Source: Psychrobacter sp. JCM 18900 (lineage in GTDB: Bacteria; Pseudomonadota; Gammaproteobacteria; Pseudomonadales; Moraxellaceae). Taken from it: a stretch of 64,000 nt of DNA. The stretch spans positions 248,001 through 312,000 of the forward strand of contig NZ_CAJHBL010000004.1 in NCBI RefSeq assembly GCF_904846625.1. Reading direction: 5' to 3'. Below, piece after piece: positions 45,081-54,842 of this stretch. Position 1 is the stretch's first letter. Each line of letters opens with the position of its first letter. A program made the position numbers and the translations under genes. The notes under the pieces were generated by a model, which saw only the letters and a program-made list of their open reading frames with translations, searched no databases and had not been told where the DNA came from.

Positions 45081-46838
45081 ATGATAACTTTATCAATGTT
45101 TCAAGAGCATTTAGATTCTACAGAGCCACTACCTCCGCTATCTAATCGCTCAGTAAATGGTCAAGAGCGTTACTTGTTAAAGATGTTGGCAACGCTACCT
45201 ACGCTTACCCAGGAGCAGCAAACAGAGCATTTAGAGAGTCTACTGACAGTATTACGTGAATCCAATATGGATGAACAACAGCGTCTCAAATTAATGGCAA
45301 CAGTCATTGATGCTTCAGACCGGCTGATTGCAGCTTTTAGGCAGCACTATATCTATGAGACAGGTGCGCTTAGTCAGGATCAGATGTCTTATATCGCTCA
45401 AATGCAATCGCTGCATTATTTAATTATTATGGTTTACGACAAAGTCATACGTCGTGAGACGCAGTTGTCAGAAGCCTCCTTAAACCAATCTTCTGGTAAA
45501 GGTTGGCAGCGTTTTTTTGGTGCTGAGACTAAACCTGATAGCACGCTTGCTATTGCGATTTATCAATCACTATTAAAATACCAAAAACTATTAGCAGAAG
45601 AAACACTGTGCTATCGAAAGCCATCAGATTACCTGTGGTCTAAAGTCAATCAGTTATATTATCTGGCTCATCAGAAAAAAGTAGCTGATATGGATTTAAG
45701 TCTACATACTGTCACGAACCAAACAAACAGTATCCATCAGCTATATTGCCAAATCTGTTTGCATCACTTGTTAAATTTGCGTGCTATGAGGCGCCCGAAT
45801 ATCTTACTCGTACAGCGTCTATTGCCTGACTGGGCTAAACAAATGGGCGCGACAATGGAGCCTACCACCGAGACAAAGGTTTTTGTTGATCTTCATAGTA
45901 GTAATCCACCAAGCTATCTAACAGTCAACTCTCATATCAACCCCTATGAAGATCGTCATGACTGTCTATTTATAGAACTGACACCGATAGTTGAGTATTT
46001 TGAGTCACGTAAAAAAGACTTTATCGAGGAAGGTAGCACAGCAGAATATAGTTTGCTTAATGCTATTTCGATGACCATCAGCTACCGCTATTTGCAGCCG
46101 CCACTTACTTTGCCAACCAAATATACTAGCAAGCAGCAGGCAAAGTTAATCACCAATTTTAATGATATACACTACCATGTAGGTCATTTAAAAACTTTCG
46201 CTAATCTAATTGATATTAAATATCTACGAGAAGAATACAGGCCTTCATATGACACATTTGATAATGAAAGTAGTTACAGAAGTATCATAAATATTGAAAC
46301 ATTTGACGACTATGACAGTTCTTCAGCATATCGCACACTGCATTTTTTACCAAAAAATGATGAGTTCAATAAGAATGGTGTCAATAAAGATATTTTCAAT
46401 CAAGAAATACTTAGTATAGAAAAAACTGACCCTGACTTTTCTATGACAGCACTTCAGCCTTTACATATCATGAGTCTGATTCTGGTCTATGGATCTGAAA
46501 ATACAGAACAGCCTAATTGGTTAATAGGGGTCGTGCGTTGGCTCAATCTAGATACCAAAAATCCAGAAGTAGAATGGCAAGTACTTGGGCATAAAATTGT
46601 GGCATGTGGACTACGTTTGGAAGGTAATCAAAAACGAAGTCGACATTTTGTACCAGCATTTATTCTTGGTAAGGATGAACAGCTGCAGACGACTGGCACA
46701 CTAATCGTACCACCTTCGTACTTTCAAGCTGATGATAGAGTCGTCATGCGTATTGGCAATAAACAAACCTCCCTACGATTAGGACGCAGGCTGATGATGA
46801 CTGATAAGTTTAGTCAATATGAGGTTGCTCAGTTATAA
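45081..46838 (+). CDS. Conserved-looking protein of unknown function, upstream of fimX-like gene
   Basis: The 585-residue protein has no signal peptide or membrane helix. The N-terminal 200 residues are helical (including LLTVLRESNMDEQQRLKLM); the C-terminal 110 are beta-rich, with LIGVVRWLN and EVEWQVLGHKIVACGLRL. That segment resembles a divergent PilZ-type barrel but lacks the RxxxR motif, so I do not assign c-di-GMP binding. In P. aeruginosa I recall a hypothetical gene adjacent to fimX, which suggests a related pair here. No enzymatic motif is seen. It is 324 bp upstream of the FimX-like gene on the same strand. Confidence 0.75.
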   Translation: MITLSMFQEHLDSTEPLPPLSNRSVNGQERYLLKMLATLPTLTQEQQTEHLESLLTVLRESNMDEQQRLKLMATVIDASDRLIAAFRQHYIYETGALSQDQMSYIAQMQSLHYLIIMVYDKVIRRETQLSEASLNQSSGKGWQRFFGAETKPDSTLAIAIYQSLLKYQKLLAEETLCYRKPSDYLWSKVNQLYYLAHQKKVADMDLSLHTVTNQTNSIHQLYCQICLHHLLNLRAMRRPNILLVQRLLPDWAKQMGATMEPTTETKVFVDLHSSNPPSYLTVNSHINPYEDRHDCLFIELTPIVEYFESRKKDFIEEGSTAEYSLLNAISMTISYRYLQPPLTLPTKYTSKQQAKLITNFNDIHYHVGHLKTFANLIDIKYLREEYRPSYDTFDNESSYRSIINIETFDDYDSSSAYRTLHFLPKNDEFNKNGVNKDIFNQEILSIEKTDPDFSMTALQPLHIMSLILVYGSENTEQPNWLIGVVRWLNLDTKNPEVEWQVLGHKIVACGLRLEGNQKRSRHFVPAFILGKDEQLQTTGTLIVPPSYFQADDRVVMRIGNKQTSLRLGRRLMMTDKFSQYEVAQL

Positions 46839-47162
46839 CGCTTAGGGATACATCCGTACATAACAGGGGTTTTAGGCCATAACGGAGAGTTTATACAGAT
46901 TTTCGTCAGTAATATAGTAGGCGACAAAGGGTATAAGTTAATCTGCAGTTGGTCTAATTATTGTCTATAATGATAAATATTGTTACTCTGACTTTTATGA
47001 TATCTCTAACTATAAAATAATTATCATAGTGAAAACTCAGTCTATACTGATAGGATTCATAGAATATTAACGCTAGCATATTTTATGTGCTAGGTTAGTT
47101 TTAGAGAAAGATGTAAAGCAACAAAATAATAGATAACAATACGTACGACTAAAAGGCTCCTT
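46839..47162 (+). other. Gap before the FimX-like gene
   Basis: These 324 bp have no ORF. Multiple ATAAT/TATAAT-like tracts occur near 46960-47020, which could form the promoter of the FimX-like gene. I found no hairpin terminator for the upstream gene. Confidence 0.45.
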
Positions 47163-49250
47163 ATGCGCTCTCAATCTCTTTTAAATTTATTGGTGATCAA
47201 TGACGATCAGCTCTATGCTGAACGTCTTGTTCAGTTATTGAGTCCTTATTATGATAGTGTAAATTTGGGGTTTATGGACGATAAAGAAGAGCTATTAAAA
47301 CTTCTGCGCCAACCGTGGGATGTGCTGGTATTTGGCAAAGCTTATAATATGAGCTTTACAGATGTGGTGAGCATCGTACAAGAGCAAAATATCGATCTGC
47401 CAATGATCTGTTTAACGAATGAAGAGGTAGCGTCGACTGCCTACAATGAGTATGAGCTACCGACTGTGATTAGTGGCACGATGGTCAAAGCGCTTGAAAT
47501 GAATCAAGAGATGCCAGTAGTAATGGCCATTTGTTTGCAGCATAGTAGTTTGCGCAGTCGCCGTGAGCTAAAAACCTTGCGTCAAGTGCTTTCTGAAGCA
47601 GAACAACGTGCCAATGTATTGATTAAGAACTCTAAGAGCGCGGTCGCTTATATAGACGAGGGTATCCATATATTTGCTAATGAGCCCTATCTTCAGCTAT
47701 TCGGCTTTAAATCGATGAATGAAGTGGTAGGCGTGCCTATTATTGACCTGATTTCAGGTAGAGATAATGTTCAAGGGTTTAAACAGTTTTTACGTCAGTT
47801 TGACAAAGGTAGTCGCCAAGACGTTGAGTTTAATTTTGAAAGCGTGCGGACAGATGGCAGTACTTTTGAAGCAAAGCTACAACTAGCATCAGCCACGTTA
47901 GAGGGCGAGCCAGTCATTCAGATTATTATTCAGCAGAATAGTAACAATAGTGCAGAGGTTGCCAAGCGTTTAGCTGAAGCTGAACGTAAAGATAATTTAA
48001 CTGGCCTAGATAATCGTCGCGGTTTTGAAGATCAGATGATAGCAATACATCAGCAGGCGTCTCAAGGACTAATAACCGCAGCCCTGCTATATGTGCAGGT
48101 TGATAATGTAGGCAAAATAAGAAGTAGTTTGGGTCTACAAGGAATAGATGCAACGGTCAAACAAGTTGCCCACACGTTGACTGAGCTAGTACCTGATGGG
48201 CATGTGAGCCGTTTCAGCGATACCGCTTTTACGATATTGGTGAAAAACAAGACGACGAGTGATCTTGAAGGACTTGCTGCGCATATCGGTTCGTCTATGA
48301 AGGATATGTTTATTGAAGTTGATAAACGTACAACGAGTACAACAGTCAGTATTGCTGTTGTCAAAATTGAAAAAAATCCTGTAGAGCCTGTCATTATATT
48401 AGAACGTGCCATGGATGCTATCAGCCAAATCATGGTAGAGACTTCTAATAGTGGCGGGTCTTACCGTATATATGACCCAAGCGAACATGCCAATAGTGAC
48501 GATCATGCACTTGCTGAGTCATTAGTGGATGCTATTACTAATAACCGCTTTGAGCTATCATTTCAGCCAATATACGACATCAACAACGATCGTAGCGACT
48601 TCTTTGAAGTGTATCTACGGTTACCTTTATCAGATGCTGACAATACGGTATTAACCCCTGATCAATTTATGGCAGTGGCTAAAAAGCATCAACTGTTAGA
48701 GAAGATTGACCGATGGGTGCTTATCAATGCTTGTAAGAAAATTAATGATGTCCGCAAAGTTAATCCTGAAGCTAAATTATTAGTACAATTAACCAATGCT
48801 TCACTGGTTGATAAAAAATTGCCGATTGTCGCCAGTCAGTTGATAAAGGCAGTGGGCGGTACAGCTGGTGTATTAACACTACAGTTCAATGAAATAGATA
48901 TCTCTGATCATTTAACCGTCGCCAAATCCCAATTTTCCGCGCTCAACGATGTCAATTGTCAAATCGGTGTTAATAACTTTGGCTCGTCTGCCAAATCTAT
49001 TGAAATTGCCAATTTTGTCCAACCTGATATGGTACGCTTGGCACGCAGTTATATTCAAGACATTGGTTCAGCAGAGAATTTAGAGACGGTCAAGTCTCTT
49101 ATCACGCGTACTAATGATATTAAAGTCGACGTGCTCATGCCTTATATCGAAGATGCAGCAACGATGTCAGTTGCTTGGAGTGTGGGTGCGCGCTATTTGC
49201 AAGGGTATTATTTAGAAGAGCCTAGTAGCACAATAAAGGTAGCGAGTTAA
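47163..49250 (+). CDS. FimX-like c-di-GMP effector (degenerate REC-PAS-GGDEF-EAL)
   Basis: The 695-residue protein has an N-terminal receiver-like domain lacking the phospho-Asp (the strand reads DVLVFGKAY), a PAS domain (about residues 155-265), a GGDEF domain and an EAL domain. The GGDEF motif is replaced by SDTAF (in RFSDTAFTIL, near 349) and EAL by EVY (FEVYLRLP, near 481). This order and the loss of both catalytic signatures match P. aeruginosa FimX, which binds c-di-GMP through its EAL domain and promotes type IV pilus function. A role in twitching or surface behaviour is inferred. Catalysis is unlikely. Confidence 0.85.
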   Translation: MRSQSLLNLLVINDDQLYAERLVQLLSPYYDSVNLGFMDDKEELLKLLRQPWDVLVFGKAYNMSFTDVVSIVQEQNIDLPMICLTNEEVASTAYNEYELPTVISGTMVKALEMNQEMPVVMAICLQHSSLRSRRELKTLRQVLSEAEQRANVLIKNSKSAVAYIDEGIHIFANEPYLQLFGFKSMNEVVGVPIIDLISGRDNVQGFKQFLRQFDKGSRQDVEFNFESVRTDGSTFEAKLQLASATLEGEPVIQIIIQQNSNNSAEVAKRLAEAERKDNLTGLDNRRGFEDQMIAIHQQASQGLITAALLYVQVDNVGKIRSSLGLQGIDATVKQVAHTLTELVPDGHVSRFSDTAFTILVKNKTTSDLEGLAAHIGSSMKDMFIEVDKRTTSTTVSIAVVKIEKNPVEPVIILERAMDAISQIMVETSNSGGSYRIYDPSEHANSDDHALAESLVDAITNNRFELSFQPIYDINNDRSDFFEVYLRLPLSDADNTVLTPDQFMAVAKKHQLLEKIDRWVLINACKKINDVRKVNPEAKLLVQLTNASLVDKKLPIVASQLIKAVGGTAGVLTLQFNEIDISDHLTVAKSQFSALNDVNCQIGVNNFGSSAKSIEIANFVQPDMVRLARSYIQDIGSAENLETVKSLITRTNDIKVDVLMPYIEDAATMSVAWSVGARYLQGYYLEEPSSTIKVAS

Positions 49251-49314
49251 AAGGCCAGTACATCATATCGTTTATGTCATGGCGATAATATTCCTCAACC
49301 AAAGATTGCTAAAA

Positions 49315-49773
49315 ATGTCCCTTATCAGTAGATATCAACTGAGCAGCCTTTTGGCTGCTGTTCTGTTGCTCACAGCTTGTGAGAAAACACCACCTGACCA
49401 CCGTGCTCCTGTGACTCTGCCCTTATATACTGACGGCGATGCGGACAACGGCTCGATAATTTATAAAGATGCTTGCGGTCAATGCCATCAACGTAATGCA
49501 GGTCTGAATAAAAAAGGCCCACAATTAATGAATATATATGGTGCGCCGGCTGCCGAGTTAAAAGACTATACCTACAGTAAAGGGCTAGAAGATTCAGGTT
49601 GGGTATGGGATGCAGAGACACTCGATCCATATATTGCAGATGCCCAAAAAGCCATGCCAGACTCCAAAATGCTGTCTGACCCGATGCCAGATGCGAAAGA
49701 GCGTGCTGATATTATTGCTTATTTATCTACGCTCCGTGCCCCTGCACCAACCGTTACAGATGATGTGAACTGA
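49315..49773 (+). CDS. Lipoprotein cytochrome c
   Basis: The haem-binding motif CGQCH is present near residue 50, with an axial Met candidate in KAMPDSKM. It resembles class I cytochrome c (ending AKERADIIAYLSTL). ATG at 49315 (MSLISRYQLSSLL) gives a proper signal peptide with lipobox LTACEK; ATG at 49279 would add 12 residues and shift the charge pattern, so I prefer 49315. It is anchored in the inner or outer membrane facing the periplasm. It starts 65 bp after the FimX-like gene, but there is no functional tie I can support. Confidence 0.87.
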   Translation: MSLISRYQLSSLLAAVLLLTACEKTPPDHRAPVTLPLYTDGDADNGSIIYKDACGQCHQRNAGLNKKGPQLMNIYGAPAAELKDYTYSKGLEDSGWVWDAETLDPYIADAQKAMPDSKMLSDPMPDAKERADIIAYLSTLRAPAPTVTDDVN

Positions 49774-49815
49774 CTTATCATCGTTATGACCTAAAAAATG
49801 AGCCAATAACCTACT

Positions 49816-50841
49816 ATGACCCATGCAGCTAACGATATATCATTATTCACCTCTCATAAAACAGCGGATCCGCTCAGCCAGCCCATACCTAGTACGGCTG
49901 ATTTTCAACGCAACCAGCAGCAAATTGCACAGCTGTTAGCGCAATTAAATCAGATTGTATTGGACAAGCCGCAAGCAGTTAGGCTAGCATTCAGTTGTAT
50001 CTTGGCAGGCGGTCATTTGTTATTGCAGGACTTGCCTGGTATGGGTAAGACGACTTTGGCTCAGGGCTTGGCACAGTTGTTAGGTTTGAGCTTTAGCCGA
50101 GTGCAATTTACCAATGATATGTTGCCTGCTGATATTTTAGGTATGAGCATCTACGACCAAAGTAAACAGCAGTTTGAGTTTCGTCCGGGCCCCATATTTA
50201 CTCAGTTATTACTTGCCGATGAAATCAACCGTTCCAGTCCCAAAACGCAGAGTGCGCTACTTGAAGCAATGGAGGAGCGACAAGTCACGCAAGATGGTCA
50301 GACTTATCCTTTGCCGCAACCGTTCTTTGTCATTGCCACTCAAAATCCATTGCAACAAGCAGGTGTCTATCCGCTCCCAGAGTCGCAGTTAGACAGATTT
50401 TTATTATGCTTATCATTGGGTTATCCATCGCCTGCCGCAGAGCGTGAGCTGCTAAAAGGTAAAGACCGTCGCGAGCTACTCAAGGATTTGGATACGGTAC
50501 TTGATACTGAAGCTGTACTATTGGCTCAGCAGGGTGTCAGGCAAGTTTATGTAGCAGATACAGTACTGGATTACTTGCAAAGACTGGTTGCAAAAACTCG
50601 TGCAAGCCAAGAGTATCATGGTTTATCACCTCGCGGCATGTTATCACTACAACGTGCTGCCCAAGCGCATGCTTATGTATCGGGATATATGGAAGTGACC
50701 CCTGAAGATATACAAGCAGTGTTTGCTGCGGTTACTGATCATCGCCTCGGTCAGCGTTTCGTACCCGCGCATGTGACTGGTGGGCAGGCAACAAAAACCA
50801 TCGCCCAACGTATCCTAGCAGAAGTGTCAGTCGTTGCTTAG
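49816..50841 (+). CDS. MoxR-type AAA+ ATPase
   Basis: Walker A LPGMGKTTLAQGLAQ, Walker B LLADEINRSSPKTQSALLEA and the sensor-1 VIATQNPLQQAGVYPLPESQ place this in the MoxR family of AAA+ ATPases, 341 residues. MoxR proteins act as chaperones with their linked DUF58 and transglutaminase-like partners, both of which follow here on the same strand. It has a long Gln-rich N-terminal extension (about residues 1-45). The substrate is unknown. It starts 42 bp after the cytochrome gene. Confidence 0.93.
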   Translation: MTHAANDISLFTSHKTADPLSQPIPSTADFQRNQQQIAQLLAQLNQIVLDKPQAVRLAFSCILAGGHLLLQDLPGMGKTTLAQGLAQLLGLSFSRVQFTNDMLPADILGMSIYDQSKQQFEFRPGPIFTQLLLADEINRSSPKTQSALLEAMEERQVTQDGQTYPLPQPFFVIATQNPLQQAGVYPLPESQLDRFLLCLSLGYPSPAAERELLKGKDRRELLKDLDTVLDTEAVLLAQQGVRQVYVADTVLDYLQRLVAKTRASQEYHGLSPRGMLSLQRAAQAHAYVSGYMEVTPEDIQAVFAAVTDHRLGQRFVPAHVTGGQATKTIAQRILAEVSVVA

Positions 50842-51094
50842 CAGCTGGCAGACTGTTTGACCCTATTGATTAACTGCATCGCTGAACCATAATTCTACAC
50901 ATAGTCAAATCTATATAACTTAGAAAAAATATCAAAGTCACTCAGTTCACTATTTACGGTATTTTCACCCGCTTTTCTTGTATTCAAATTGTCCTGAATC
51001 AACTATATCGTTCTATTCGTGAGTTTGTTTGTCAGTTAGATATAAATACAAATACTGACAGCATTGTTATTTAGATGGTAATAATAGGGTAGTC

Positions 51095-52111
51095 ATGAGC
51101 TTATTGCCAAAGGCCTTAACCGCACCAATAAAATCAGCTCTGAGCCGCTGGTTTGCCGCGCGCGCACCTAAGAGTGATAGTGCTACGCTTAATTTGCGTA
51201 ATGTCTATATTTTCTTTAGTCGTGAAGGAATGCTATTCGCCGTATTGTTAGGGATTACCTTTATCGCGGGTATCAATTATGGCAACAATTTGGTGCTTGG
51301 TTTGTGCTTTTATCTGGTTAGTATTTGGCTAATTAGTTTTCATGTTACTTTTGCTCATATATCTGGTCTGCAAGTGCGTCTGCTAGAAGTCACTATGACA
51401 GAAGCTGGCTTGCCTGTCTGGATTACGCTGCAGTTGAATAGTGATAGTCGCCAACCACGGCGTCAGTTGCTATTTGAATTTGAGCAGTTAGCCAATAAGA
51501 AAACCAAAAATGTCACAAACGCGCCAAGTTCAGTGCTCATCACGCGATTACAAGGCGAGCAAGTCATTCGACTGCCTGTCCAGACTTACAACCGTGGTCA
51601 GCTTGAACTGCCACGGTTAAAAATAAAAACAGTTTATCCTCTAGGTATCATGCGTGCATGGTCTTACGTATACTTTGCGCGTACGGCTTGGGTATATCCA
51701 AAACCTGAAGTTTTTGACTGGCAAGCAAAATATGCAATCGCAAGCTTAGAGGATTTACCAACAGGTGGGCAGTATAGACAGGGTCAGGACGACTTTGAGC
51801 GATTAGATAATTATGTCGAGGGTGAGTCATTGGCCCGAGTCTCTTGGGGGCATGTGGCGCGGGGACAAGGCATGCTGACCAAGCACTTCGCTGATCCGGT
51901 CGGTCATGAGCAAACGCTTGATTATGCAGATATGCCAGCTGCACATCACGAGCAAAAACTTGCACAATTGGCTTATGGTGCATTGACGCTGGGTCAGCTA
52001 GGCGTACCGTTTCAAATGCGTTTACCTAGTGATACTCCTGCTACTGCGGAAATGGGTAACGGGGAAACCTTTGCGCAAGCATGCTTGCTAAGGCTTGCGA
52101 AAGCACCATGA
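51095..52111 (+). CDS. DUF58 domain protein
   Basis: DUF58 proteins accompany MoxR ATPases. Two membrane helices lie near residues 42-85 (MLFAVLLGITFIAGINYGN and LVLGLCFYLVSIWLI). The C-terminal DUF58 segment is seen in DLPTGGQYRQGQDDFERLDNYVEGESLARVSWGH, where the acidic/Arg pattern and the final Trp are conserved. The stop TGA overlaps the next start in ATGA at 52108, so translation is coupled with the transglutaminase. It lies 253 bp downstream of moxR, so a separate promoter is possible. Confidence 0.9.
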   Translation: MSLLPKALTAPIKSALSRWFAARAPKSDSATLNLRNVYIFFSREGMLFAVLLGITFIAGINYGNNLVLGLCFYLVSIWLISFHVTFAHISGLQVRLLEVTMTEAGLPVWITLQLNSDSRQPRRQLLFEFEQLANKKTKNVTNAPSSVLITRLQGEQVIRLPVQTYNRGQLELPRLKIKTVYPLGIMRAWSYVYFARTAWVYPKPEVFDWQAKYAIASLEDLPTGGQYRQGQDDFERLDNYVEGESLARVSWGHVARGQGMLTKHFADPVGHEQTLDYADMPAAHHEQKLAQLAYGALTLGQLGVPFQMRLPSDTPATAEMGNGETFAQACLLRLAKAP

Positions 52112-54369
52112 CTAATTCTAAACGCTTATCTTCTGCTGATGTTGATACACTGTCCACAGAGTATTCTGCGGTCGATGCTACAAAAACGGCAAGCTTTGAG
52201 CAGTTGGCTTTAGGTCAAAAAGTCTCAATTCGACCTGAGCGAAATGACGCTAAATGGTATCGTAAGTTATTTGCACTGCCAGCTTATTATTGGATATTAA
52301 TTGCTCAAGTCGTCGTTGTGTTACCGCATGCCGCACATTTACCATTATGGCTGATAGGATTTGCCGCCGTCAGTATCGCCGCTCAATTGCCTCATATCAA
52401 AGCTAAATTCAAAAAACTATCGCACCTAAAGCGTATTTATCAAAGTGTACAAATGCTAGGCTTTCTGCTGGGGCTATTAGGTCTGTGGCTGACCTACAGT
52501 ACGGCATTTGGGCTCGATATGGGTGTGGCATTTTTAGTGTTATGCCTAGTTAGCAAACTGTGGGAGCTATATAAGCGCCGCGATGCCTATGTGGTTTTGA
52601 ATTTATCATTGTTCGTGCTTGCGGCATTATTTTTGATGGATCAAGGTTTACTGACTACTTTAGAAGTGATCGTTGGCGCAGTCATTGTATTGCTAGCATT
52701 TATTGCGCTTAATGATGATAGCAATGCTAGCGGTGATGGACGCTTGCGGACATTGGGTGTGTTAGGGGTTGGCGCGTTACCATTATTGCTGGTGCTATTT
52801 TTGTTTTTTCCGAGACTGCCACCACTGTGGTCCGTACAGCTCTCAGGTCAGCAAGCCGTTACAGGTGTGTCTAATAGCATGTCTCCTGGTGATTTTGCCA
52901 ATTTAGGGCAGTCAACTGAGCTAGCCTTTCGGGTAGAGTTTGCTGATGAGCGCCCACCGCAACAGCAGCTGTATTGGCGCGGTTTGGTATTTAGTGATTT
53001 CGATGGTGTCACATGGCGACCAGCTTCCCAAAAGGGTCAATGGTCGTCGAGATTGCAAGCACCTGCATGGATTCAGAATGCCTTTGCTACTGTACCTGAC
53101 GAATCAAGGGCGGCACCTGTCAATTACAAGGTTATCTTAGAACCTACTCAGCAAAACTGGCTATTCGGTCTTGATTATCCATTTTCTCAGCAGCCAGACA
53201 TCAATACCACATCAGACTTTACTTTAACCAAAGATCAGCCTGTTACGCAGCAGCTCCGTTATGATGTATCGCAGTTTGCATCGATGCGTATTGACCCAGT
53301 TTTGACAAAGGCATCAAGACGCGAGAATCTTGCCTTGCCTAATGAAGGTAATCCACAAGCACGCGCGCTTGCTAAGCAGTTATTTGAGCAGTCAGGTTCA
53401 GACCCTGTGCGCTATATCGCTGCTATTGAGCAATGGATCAATCGGACAGAGTTTCGCTATACGTTGTCGCCACCACGGCTCAATACCAATCGGATTGACG
53501 AGTTTTTATTTGAAACCAAAGCAGGGTTCTGTGAGCATTATTCGTCAAGCTTTACCTTTATGCTACGCGCCGCTGGCATTCCTGCACGAGTAGTAGCGGG
53601 TTATCAAGGCGGTGAGCCAAGTCGCAATGGTAACGTATGGGAAGTGCGGCAAATGGATGCGCATGCATGGACTGAGGTTTGGCTTGAGGGCCAAGGCTGG
53701 GTACGTGTGGATCCGACAGCCTTTGTGGCGCCTGAGCGAGTAGAGCAAGGCATGAATACGATGACCGAGCAGCAAGGGGCAGCTATGTTTGGCAATGGTG
53801 CCAGTGCACAAATCAGCTATCAGCAGTATCAGATGCTACAAACGCTACGCCGCCTATCAGACCAAGCGAGCTACTACTGGCAAAAAGACGTAGTTGGCTA
53901 TGACCAAGACAAACAGGCCGACTCGCTACTCAAATGGTTCAATATCAGCTCAATCATGCAGCAAATCATTTGGTTAGCCACCAGTGCGGTTTCCGTTATG
54001 GCTATCTTAGTATTTGTCATTTGGTATCGTCGCCGTAAGCGCTGGCACCCAGCAGACTTGCCTCTTGCTCAGCTTTCAAAACGTGTTGCTAAGCATGATA
54101 AATTATTAGCCCGCAATGATAACGAAGGGCAGCTAGCTTGGCTGGAACGTCTGGCATCGGCTATTGATAGCCGTCAGGATGACACTGCTCATTCTACGAG
54201 TCAGCTAACAGATAGCAATGATCCAATCGTTATTCAGGCAAAGCTTATTGAAATTAGACAAAACTACCGTCAGTTACGCTATGGACGACTGAGTACATTT
54301 GATAGTAGTCATAGCAAGTATCAAGAACGACTCAAACAACTTAAAAAAGATGTACGCGCATTGTTATAA
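52108..54369 (+). CDS. TgpA-like transmembrane transglutaminase
   Basis: The protein of about 753 residues has five to six N-terminal membrane helices (DUF3488), a long periplasmic domain with the transglutaminase triad, and one C-terminal helix (ATSAVSVMAILVFVIWY). The triad appears as TKAGFCEHYSSSFTFMLRAA (Cys), MDAHAWTEVWLEG (His) and VRVDPTAF (Asp). ATG at 52108 forms a 4-bp overlap with DUF58; a longer ATG start at 52081 is also possible. TgpA is periplasmic and essential in P. aeruginosa. With MoxR and DUF58 it makes a conserved trio; a natural substrate is not known. Confidence 0.93.
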   Translation: MTNSKRLSSADVDTLSTEYSAVDATKTASFEQLALGQKVSIRPERNDAKWYRKLFALPAYYWILIAQVVVVLPHAAHLPLWLIGFAAVSIAAQLPHIKAKFKKLSHLKRIYQSVQMLGFLLGLLGLWLTYSTAFGLDMGVAFLVLCLVSKLWELYKRRDAYVVLNLSLFVLAALFLMDQGLLTTLEVIVGAVIVLLAFIALNDDSNASGDGRLRTLGVLGVGALPLLLVLFLFFPRLPPLWSVQLSGQQAVTGVSNSMSPGDFANLGQSTELAFRVEFADERPPQQQLYWRGLVFSDFDGVTWRPASQKGQWSSRLQAPAWIQNAFATVPDESRAAPVNYKVILEPTQQNWLFGLDYPFSQQPDINTTSDFTLTKDQPVTQQLRYDVSQFASMRIDPVLTKASRRENLALPNEGNPQARALAKQLFEQSGSDPVRYIAAIEQWINRTEFRYTLSPPRLNTNRIDEFLFETKAGFCEHYSSSFTFMLRAAGIPARVVAGYQGGEPSRNGNVWEVRQMDAHAWTEVWLEGQGWVRVDPTAFVAPERVEQGMNTMTEQQGAAMFGNGASAQISYQQYQMLQTLRRLSDQASYYWQKDVVGYDQDKQADSLLKWFNISSIMQQIIWLATSAVSVMAILVFVIWYRRRKRWHPADLPLAQLSKRVAKHDKLLARNDNEGQLAWLERLASAIDSRQDDTAHSTSQLTDSNDPIVIQAKLIEIRQNYRQLRYGRLSTFDSSHSKYQERLKQLKKDVRALL

Positions 54370-54464
54370 AGGTTTTTGATGATAGTGTTATTAAGTTGCT
54401 AAGGTATCTTGAACTGACGACAAGTTAGATAAGCGAATTAGTGGATAAGTAGAGAGGCGGTTAT

Positions 54465-54752
54465 ATGGCGATATATGTAGATTTTGTGCAGATAAAATTC
54501 AGAGGCCATAAGTGGTGTCATATGCTTGCCGATAGCTTGCAAGAGCTGCATGAGTTTGCGGCGTTCATTGAATTAGATGAGCGTCTATTCCATCGTGATG
54601 CCAGTTATCCGCATTATGATGTCACCGTACAAATGCGAGAAACCGCGATTGAGTACGGCGCGATTCCTGCTGATCGCAGAAAAATTATCGAGTGTGCAAA
54701 GAAATTAAAAGTAGAGTTGAATGACCAGATAGAGCAATCTAGTCATTCTTAA
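54465..54752 (+). CDS. DUF4031 domain protein
   Basis: The 95-residue protein starts AIYVDFVQIKFRGHKWCHML and continues HRDASYPHYDVTVQMRETAI, the DUF4031 pattern with conserved Trp/His/Tyr residues. Function is unknown; it is a compact cytosolic protein. Its start follows GAGAGGCGG at acceptable spacing. It sits 96 bp after the transglutaminase on the same strand and ends before a hairpin. Confidence 0.87.
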   Translation: MAIYVDFVQIKFRGHKWCHMLADSLQELHEFAAFIELDERLFHRDASYPHYDVTVQMRETAIEYGAIPADRRKIIECAKKLKVELNDQIEQSSHS

Positions 54753-54763
54753 TATGAGGGATT

Positions 54764-54813
54764 TTCAAGTAAATAAGTAATGTTTCAATTGCCTGTTCAC
54801 TTATTTACTCGAA
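54764..54813. terminator. Hairpin between DUF4031 and DUF302 genes
   Basis: TTCAAGTAAATAAGT pairs with ACTTATTTACTCGAA, 14 of 15 positions matched, around a 20-base loop. No strong T-run follows, but it lies between convergent genes and probably terminates both. Confidence 0.6.
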
Positions 54814-54842
54814 TATATATTTATTCAACTATACCAAACACA

